Positions 59,635 to 64,000 of a DNA stretch of 64,000 nt are shown here, piece by piece. A model generated the notes under the pieces. That model was not told the origin of the DNA and did not search any database. It saw only the letters and a program-made list of their open reading frames with translations. Within the stretch, counting starts at the first letter, position 1; every line of letters starts with the position of its first letter. Source of the stretch: Grimontia sedimenti (GTDB lineage Bacteria; Pseudomonadota; Gammaproteobacteria; Enterobacterales; Vibrionaceae); NCBI RefSeq assembly GCF_011045095.1, contig NZ_JAALDL010000017.1, forward strand, positions 1 to 64,000. Reading direction: 5' to 3'. Position numbers and translations under genes: made by a program.

Positions 59635-60132
59635 GTGTTGGAAACTCTTCCTATAGGTGTTGTGGTACTCGGTGGTGCCATCATTCTCGGTTTGGCTGTG
59701 TATGCAGGCTGGTTGTTGTCGAAACTTCGCCATCAAACCAAAATGCAGGAAAAGGCGATGAACGCCGCTATCAAGCAACGTAACGAGAAAATCATTGAGA
59801 GTGTAGATGTGATTGCCATGGCGACACTGCAAGAGCAGTGCGACCTGTCAGAAGCGGCTATCCGTCTTTACATGATCATGGACCACCTGCAGGGAGAGAA
59901 GCGCGTAGAATTCCCTGAGCGCTTCCCCGCACTTTACGAGCTGTATGATGTGGTGAAAGACATGCCACGTGGCGATGCGCGTAAGAAGATCGAAAAGCGT
60001 GAACGCATGCGCCACGACATGGCGCGCATGAAGGCGGAAGCCCGTCTTCAGCAGGCCATTCATACAGAGCTTGAGGAAATCCTCGCATTTACTGGCGCAA
60101 AAATGACGCCAGTGCGTACCTTAGCGAGTTAA
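59635..60132 (+). CDS. DUF2489 membrane-anchored protein
   Basis: A 165-aa protein with one N-terminal helix (about 6-28, GVVVLGGAIILGLAVYAGWL) followed by a basic, helical cytoplasmic part with CDLSEAAIRLYMIMDHLQ and repeated Arg/Lys-rich stretches. It starts with GTG 59635 immediately after the yihI stop, so it is coupled to it. A DUF2489 member of unknown function, typical of the yihI-hemN region of vibrios. Confidence 0.85.
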   Translation: MLETLPIGVVVLGGAIILGLAVYAGWLLSKLRHQTKMQEKAMNAAIKQRNEKIIESVDVIAMATLQEQCDLSEAAIRLYMIMDHLQGEKRVEFPERFPALYELYDVVKDMPRGDARKKIEKRERMRHDMARMKAEARLQQAIHTELEEILAFTGAKMTPVRTLAS

Positions 60133-60203
60133 CGACTCAGCCATAAAAGGTACGATCTGACCAACAATTTTCCCGTTCCTTGTGCGGGAACAATTCTTAG
60201 CAG

Positions 60204-60243
60204 CCGGAGAGTGTGGCAGAATTAGCCAACTTACACTTTCCGG
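60204..60243. repeat. Inverted repeat before hemN
   Basis: CCGGAGAGTGT (60204-60214) and ACACTTTCCGG (60233-60243) pair at 10 of 11 positions around an 18-base loop, 25 bases before the hemN ATG. A separate hairpin, TTCCCG/CGGGAA, at 60170-60190 may end the upstream operon. No FNR box of the TTGAT-N4-ATCAA type was found. Confidence 0.5.
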
Positions 60244-60267
60244 TTGTTCATTTTGGCGGGAACATAC

Positions 60268-61641
60268 ATGTCTAAGCAGCAAATTATCTGGGATCAGGCA
60301 CTGATCGAGAAGTATAACTACTCAGGGCCGCGTTACACCTCTTACCCAACCGCACTGGAATTCCACGAGGTTTTCACGGCGGCTGAGTTTGATATGGCGT
60401 GCACCCAATACCCAGATCGTAATCTGTCGTTATACGTGCATATCCCGTTCTGCCACACCCTTTGCTACTACTGTGGCTGTAACAAGGTGATCACCCGTCA
60501 TGCACACAAAGCGGATCAGTATCTTGATGCGCTGGAACTGGAAATTCGTCAACGTGCGTATTTGCTTCGCGATCGCAACGTGACACAACTGCACTGGGGC
60601 GGTGGTACACCAACTTTCCTGACCAAGGAACAGATTTCCCGTCTGATGTCCCTGTTGCGTGAAGAATTCCGTCTCAATGCCGATGCAGAAATAAGTATCG
60701 AAGTGGATCCGCGTGAGATTGAACTCGACATGCTCGACCACCTGCGCTCTGAAGGCTTCAACCGTCTAAGTATCGGCGTGCAGGATTTCGATAAGACAGT
60801 TCAGAAAGCGGTGAACCGGGAGCAAGATGAAGACTTCATCAAAGCCATGGTGGTGCGTGCCAAAGAATTGGGCTTCCGCTCGACCAACCTGGATCTGATT
60901 TATGGCCTGCCGCACCAAAATGGTGCGACGTTTGCCAAGACGTTGGAACAAGTGCTGACCATGCAACCGGGCCGTCTGTCTGTTTTCAACTATGCGCACC
61001 TGCCACAACTGTTTGCCGCGCAGCGAAAAATCAAAGAAGACGACTTGCCATCGCCACAGGAAAAACTGGCGATGCTGGAGCAAACCATCAACACTCTGAC
61101 TGGCGCAGGCTACCAGTTTATCGGTATGGACCACTTTGCCTTACCGGATGATGAACTGGCGGTAGCGCAGCGTGAAGGCATCCTCCACAGAAACTTCCAG
61201 GGTTACACCACCCAAGGCGATTGCGATCTGCTGGGCTTGGGGGTGTCGGCGATTTCCATGATTGGTGATTGCTATGCACAAAACCAGAAAGAGCTGAAAA
61301 AATACTACGGTCAGGTCGACGAGCAACGCCATGCGCTGTGGAAAGGTGTGATGCTGGATGGCGATGACTTGCTTCGCCGCGAAGTCATCAAATCGCTGAT
61401 CTGCAACTTTACTCTGGACAAGCGTGCAATTGAACGCGAGTTCGATGTTTCTTTCGACACCCACTTTGCGGAAGATTTGGAATTGCTGCAGTGCTTTGTC
61501 GATGATGAGCTGGTGAGCATCGATGCGGATACCATTAAAGTGACGCTGAAAGGGCGTCTGCTGATTCGCAACATCTGCATGTGCTTTGACACTTACTTGC
61601 GTGACAGAGCGCGTCAGCAGCAGTTTTCCCGTGTGATTTAA
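60268..61641 (+). CDS. hemN: Oxygen-independent coproporphyrinogen-III oxidase HemN
   Basis: Radical-SAM enzyme decarboxylating two propionates of coproporphyrinogen III in haem synthesis without oxygen. The 457-aa product has the CxxxCxxC motif as CHTLCYYCGC (about 62-71), WGGGTPTFL, RLSIGVQDFD, NLDLIYGLPHQ and GMDHFALPDDELA. The start ATG 60268 gives the standard MSKQQIIWDQ N-terminus; the frame runs 8 codons further upstream. True HemN rather than HemW by length and the N-terminal RYTSYPTA motif. Confidence 0.96.
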   Translation: MSKQQIIWDQALIEKYNYSGPRYTSYPTALEFHEVFTAAEFDMACTQYPDRNLSLYVHIPFCHTLCYYCGCNKVITRHAHKADQYLDALELEIRQRAYLLRDRNVTQLHWGGGTPTFLTKEQISRLMSLLREEFRLNADAEISIEVDPREIELDMLDHLRSEGFNRLSIGVQDFDKTVQKAVNREQDEDFIKAMVVRAKELGFRSTNLDLIYGLPHQNGATFAKTLEQVLTMQPGRLSVFNYAHLPQLFAAQRKIKEDDLPSPQEKLAMLEQTINTLTGAGYQFIGMDHFALPDDELAVAQREGILHRNFQGYTTQGDCDLLGLGVSAISMIGDCYAQNQKELKKYYGQVDEQRHALWKGVMLDGDDLLRREVIKSLICNFTLDKRAIEREFDVSFDTHFAEDLELLQCFVDDELVSIDADTIKVTLKGRLLIRNICMCFDTYLRDRARQQQFSRVI

Positions 61642-61665
61642 TGCTGTCTCACGGCACAAGAAACG

Positions 61666-61692
61666 AAAAAAGCCGCTGATAGCGGCTTTTTT
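61666..61692. terminator. Terminator between hemN and the small minus-strand ORF
   Basis: AAAAAAGCCGCT / AGCGGCTTTTTT with a four-base GATA-type loop; works in both directions. Confidence 0.85.
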
Positions 61693-61711
61693 GTTGGCTG
61701 TTGATGGGGCG

Positions 61712-61825
61712 TTATACGCCGCTGCCGATGCTGAAAATAGCCAGCACCACAGCCAGAGCTGCCGCTGCCAGTTGACCTGGGCCAGCAGCAACAATTTCAT
61801 TTGCGGTAAACAGTGCGTCGAACAT
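61712..61825 (-). CDS. Putative 37-aa single-helix membrane peptide
   Basis: A minus-strand ORF from ATG at 61825-61823, behind GATGAGAAG, to the TAA-type stop at 61712. The product, beginning MFDALFTANEIVAAGPG, has a hydrophobic helix over about residues 18-35 rich in Ala and Val. It has a terminator on each side (61666-61692 and 61941-61969), so it forms a short unit of its own between hemN and add. Longer frames to 61942 lack a start signal. No family is recognised. Confidence 0.5.
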   Translation of the reverse strand: MFDALFTANEIVAAGPGQLAAAALAVVLAIFSIGSGV

Positions 61826-61940
61826 GATACTTCTCATCCGGCGTAAATATGGGTTTTCAACCAAGAGGCTTATCAAAGCAAAGGCTTTGCATTGACCTTG
61901 GTTGCTTAAAATTCGGCGGCATTCTACTTGAGTTTTGAAC

Positions 61941-61969
61941 AAAAAAACACCGGCTTTTGCCGGTGTTTT
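61941..61969 (-). terminator. Terminator of add
   Basis: AACACCGGC / GCCGGTGTT around TTTT; on the minus strand it is followed by a seven-T run, 25 bases past the add stop. Confidence 0.85.
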
Positions 61970-61993
61970 CAGGATATTTTTCAGGTAAACGGA

Positions 61994-62998
61994 TTAGCTG
62001 CGGGATGCTGCTTTGGCTTTCAGTTCCGCTTTTTCGCTATCAGACAGGAACGCGATTTCCATGCCGTTCGCTTGAAGCTGAGTGATTTGCGCTTGGCTCA
62101 GGCCCGCCTGCGGTGCGGCCACTTCGTACTCGTAAGGCAACTCGATACCTGATACTGCAGGGTCATCGGTGTTTAACGTTGCCAGAATGCCTTGTGCCAG
62201 GAATTGTTTCACCGGGTGTGCTTCCAATGAAGCCACGGTGCTGGTTTGAACATTAGAGGTCAGGCAAGACTCAATGCCAATACGGTTCTTCGCCAGAAAC
62301 TCCATCAAAGATGGGTCTTCGATGGCTTTCACACCATGGCCGATACGGGTTGCGCCCAGCTCATTGATTGCCTGCCACATGCTTTCTGCTCCTGCCGCTT
62401 CGCCAGCGTGCACAGTCACATTCAGGTTAGCTTTGCGGACTTTGGCAAAGTGGTCGTTGAACTGGTGACCCGGCTGGCCCAGCTCGTCACCGGCCAAATC
62501 GATAGCAACCAGGTGCTCTTTCAGTGCCAACAGCGCATCCAACTCCTGCATGCAGGCTTCCACACCAAAAGTACGGCTCATGATACCAATCAGGTTGGTT
62601 TTCACGCCGAAGTCACGGCTACCAGCCTGAACGCCATCAATCACCGCTTCCACTACACCTTGCACTGGCAGTTGGTGCTTCATCGCCATGTAGTAAGGCG
62701 AGAAACGCAGCTCTGCATAGTCAATGCGTGCATTCAGTGCGTCTTCGACGTTTTCATAGGCAACACGGCGAACCGCATCCAGATCGCCCAGTACAGCGAC
62801 ACCCCAATCCAGCTTGGACAGGAAACCAACTAAATCCGGCTCGTTAGACATAACCTGAACGTGTGGGCGGAGTGTGTCGATAGTGTCAGCAGGAAGCGTC
62901 ATGCCGAACTTCTGACCCAGTTCCAGAATGGTGTTAATCCGAATATTGCCATCAAGGTGACGGTGCAGATCCGTCAGAGGAAGGTGGGTTGCGATCAT
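61994..62998 (-). CDS. add: Adenosine deaminase
   Basis: Cytoplasmic zinc hydrolase converting adenosine and deoxyadenosine to inosine forms. The 334-aa protein shows the metal motif [14 protein letters not shown] (His-x-His, about 12-18), then [11 protein letters not shown] (His and Glu), RIGHGVKAI (His) and [10 protein letters not shown] (catalytic Asp pair). Length and spacing are normal. The ATG is preceded by AAGGAT on the minus strand. Transcribed alone. Confidence 0.95.
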   Translation of the reverse strand: MIATHLPLTDLHRHLDGNIRINTILELGQKFGMTLPADTIDTLRPHVQVMSNEPDLVGFLSKLDWGVAVLGDLDAVRRVAYENVEDALNARIDYAELRFSPYYMAMKHQLPVQGVVEAVIDGVQAGSRDFGVKTNLIGIMSRTFGVEACMQELDALLALKEHLVAIDLAGDELGQPGHQFNDHFAKVRKANLNVTVHAGEAAGAESMWQAINELGATRIGHGVKAIEDPSLMEFLAKNRIGIESCLTSNVQTSTVASLEAHPVKQFLAQGILATLNTDDPAVSGIELPYEYEVAAPQAGLSQAQITQLQANGMEIAFLSDSEKAELKAKAASRS

Positions 62999-63069
62999 GT
63001 GAATATCCTTAAATCAACTTTTGGAAAGTATAAGGACTAAATACAAGGTCGTCAGTAGGGCAGGAAAAG

Positions 63070-63093
63070 GAAACCGCCTAAAAAGGCGGTTTT
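63070..63093 (-). terminator. Terminator of glnG
   Basis: AAACCGCCT / AGGCGGTTT with a short A loop; lies 48 bases past the glnG stop on the minus strand. Confidence 0.7.
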
Positions 63094-63140
63094 GAAAAGG
63101 TTGTTTACCAAATTTGTTTAAATGGTGAGCTGTTTTGGGT

Positions 63141-64000
63141 TTATGGCATTTGAAGCTCTTTGAGCTTACGGGTCAGGGTGTTACGTCCCCAACCAAGCAG
63201 TTTAGCTGCTTCCTGCTTGTGCCCCCGGGTGTGGCTGAGTGCTTCACGCAGCAAGATACGTTCAAATTCAGGCAAGGCTTCACGGAGCAGGTTGTCATCA
63301 CCGTTATCCAGCGACAGACGGGCCCATTGGGATAGTGCGGCCTGCCAGCTGTCACCTTCGCCGGTACTTTCCATTGATTCAGGCTGCATCAGCTCTGGCG
63401 GTAAGTCTTCGGGCAAAATTTCTTTACCGCTCGCCATCACTGTCAGCCAGCGACAGGTGTTTTCAAGCTGGCGTACGTTACCGGGCCAGGAAAGACCTGA
63501 CATTAAATCCAGCGTGGTCGGGTGCAGTGATTTGACCTCGATATCGAGCTCATCTGACGCTCGCTTGAGAAAGTGTTTGGCGAGCTGACCGATATCCTGA
63601 CGACGCTCACGAAGCGGCGGCAGGTGAACACGAATCACGTTCAGGCGGTGGAACAAGTCTTCACGAAAACTGCCTTCGGCCACCAACCTTTCGAGGTTCT
63701 GGTGGGTTGCTGCAATGATACGGACATCCACATTGATGGCCTGATGGCCACCGACACGATAGAACTGGCCATCGGCCAGCACGCGCAGCAGACGGGTTTG
63801 GATATCCAGCGGCATATCACCGATTTCATCCAGAAACAGGGTGCCGCCATTGGCTTGCTCAAAGCGGCCCTGACGGACATTGTTGGCACCGGTAAAGGCC
63901 CCTTTCTCGTGACCAAACAGTTCTGATTCAATCAGATCTTTAGGGATGGCCGCCATGTTAAGTGCGATAAAAGAGTTTGACGCGCGTGGGCTGTGGCGGT
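63141..64000 (-). CDS. glnG: Nitrogen regulator NtrC (GlnG), C-terminal part; continues beyond the window
   Basis: Sigma-54 activator that switches on nitrogen-assimilation genes when phosphorylated by NtrB. The frame runs open to the window edge, so the N-terminal receiver domain is outside. Visible are the AAA+ parts [30 protein letters not shown] (the GAFTGA sigma-54 loop), [12 protein letters not shown] (Walker B) and [19 protein letters not shown], and the Fis-type HTH at the end ([20 protein letters not shown]). An internal Met at 63956 is not the true start. A terminator follows at 63070. Confidence 0.95.
   Translation of the reverse strand, partial: RHSPRASNSFIALNMAAIPKDLIESELFGHEKGAFTGANNVRQGRFEQANGGTLFLDEIGDMPLDIQTRLLRVLADGQFYRVGGHQAINVDVRIIAATHQNLERLVAEGSFREDLFHRLNVIRVHLPPLRERRQDIGQLAKHFLKRASDELDIEVKSLHPTTLDLMSGLSWPGNVRQLENTCRWLTVMASGKEILPEDLPPELMQPESMESTGEGDSWQAALSQWARLSLDNGDDNLLREALPEFERILLREALSHTRGHKQEAAKLLGWGRNTLTRKLKELQMP

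Noticed and set aside
60133-60267. FNR box for hemN
   Set aside because: No TTGAT-N4-ATCAA match was found; only an inverted repeat remains.

Overview
The window reads as a stretch of a gammaproteobacterial chromosome, almost certainly Vibrionaceae. Support comes from Vibrio-type Spot 42, RyhB and CsrB-family small RNAs, a tsrA-like gene beside a Bcr-type exporter (the arrangement I recall from Vibrio cholerae), and thi, ubi, tat, hem and cya operons in the usual enteric/vibrio gene order. Genus is not provable by eye; a Grimontia/Enterovibrio/Photobacterium-type genome is my guess. Nearly everything is core chromosome and there is no prophage or island.

Layout. 1-1430: end of an rRNA operon (23S tail, 5S, tRNA-Asp), an AT-rich poorly coding stretch with one small membrane ORF, tRNA-Trp and a duplicated tRNA-Trp 3' end. 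1447-7600: crcB, then a TPP-riboswitch thi operon (thiC-E-F-S-G-H). 7613-13120: an M24 aminopeptidase, a LysR regulator divergent from a Bcr/CflA exporter, tsrA-like gene, EamA transporter. 13257-21400: rmuC, ubiE-J-B, tatABC, tatD, hemB. 21451-25182: asnC and a large GGDEF-EAL sensor protein. 25184-26766: a MITE-like element, rsmJ, a lone element end, a 30-codon ORF. 26781-34201: hemCDXY divergent from cyaA, then cyaY. 34279-38885: lptM, lysA, dapF, DUF484, xerC, yigB. 38882-41219: a four-gene bufferin-type cluster (DUF2282 precursor, DUF692, DUF2063, DoxX). 41601-49895: uvrD, DUF2780, ggt, rarD, second MITE copy, recQ, DUF3630. 49927-52153: preQ1-riboswitch-controlled yhhQ, a GNAT gene, Fur-controlled ryhB, elbB. 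52268-56331: a GATC/DnaA-box cluster, polA, Spot 42 and two further candidate small RNAs. 56346-64000: engB, cytochrome c4, a CsrB-family RNA, a methyltransferase, yihI, DUF2489, hemN, a 37-codon ORF, add and the 3' part of glnG.

How it works together. The window joins cofactor synthesis (thiamine, ubiquinone, haem, lysine/DAP, queuosine precursor uptake) to global control: cyaA makes cAMP, whose CRP complex in relatives represses Spot 42; Fur/RyhB handles iron; the CsrB-like RNA sponges CsrA; glnG handles nitrogen. The most unusual protein system is the bufferin cluster, a ribosomally made cysteine-rich peptide with its iron-dependent maturation enzyme and partner, probably for copper or other metal stress.

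Data quality. Five genes (thiC, thiG, tsrA, the EamA transporter and a methyltransferase) are each broken by one missing base, all in or next to short identical-base runs, while every other gene is intact. This pattern looks more like undercalled homopolymers in the read data than five independent mutations, so treat the breaks as provisional.
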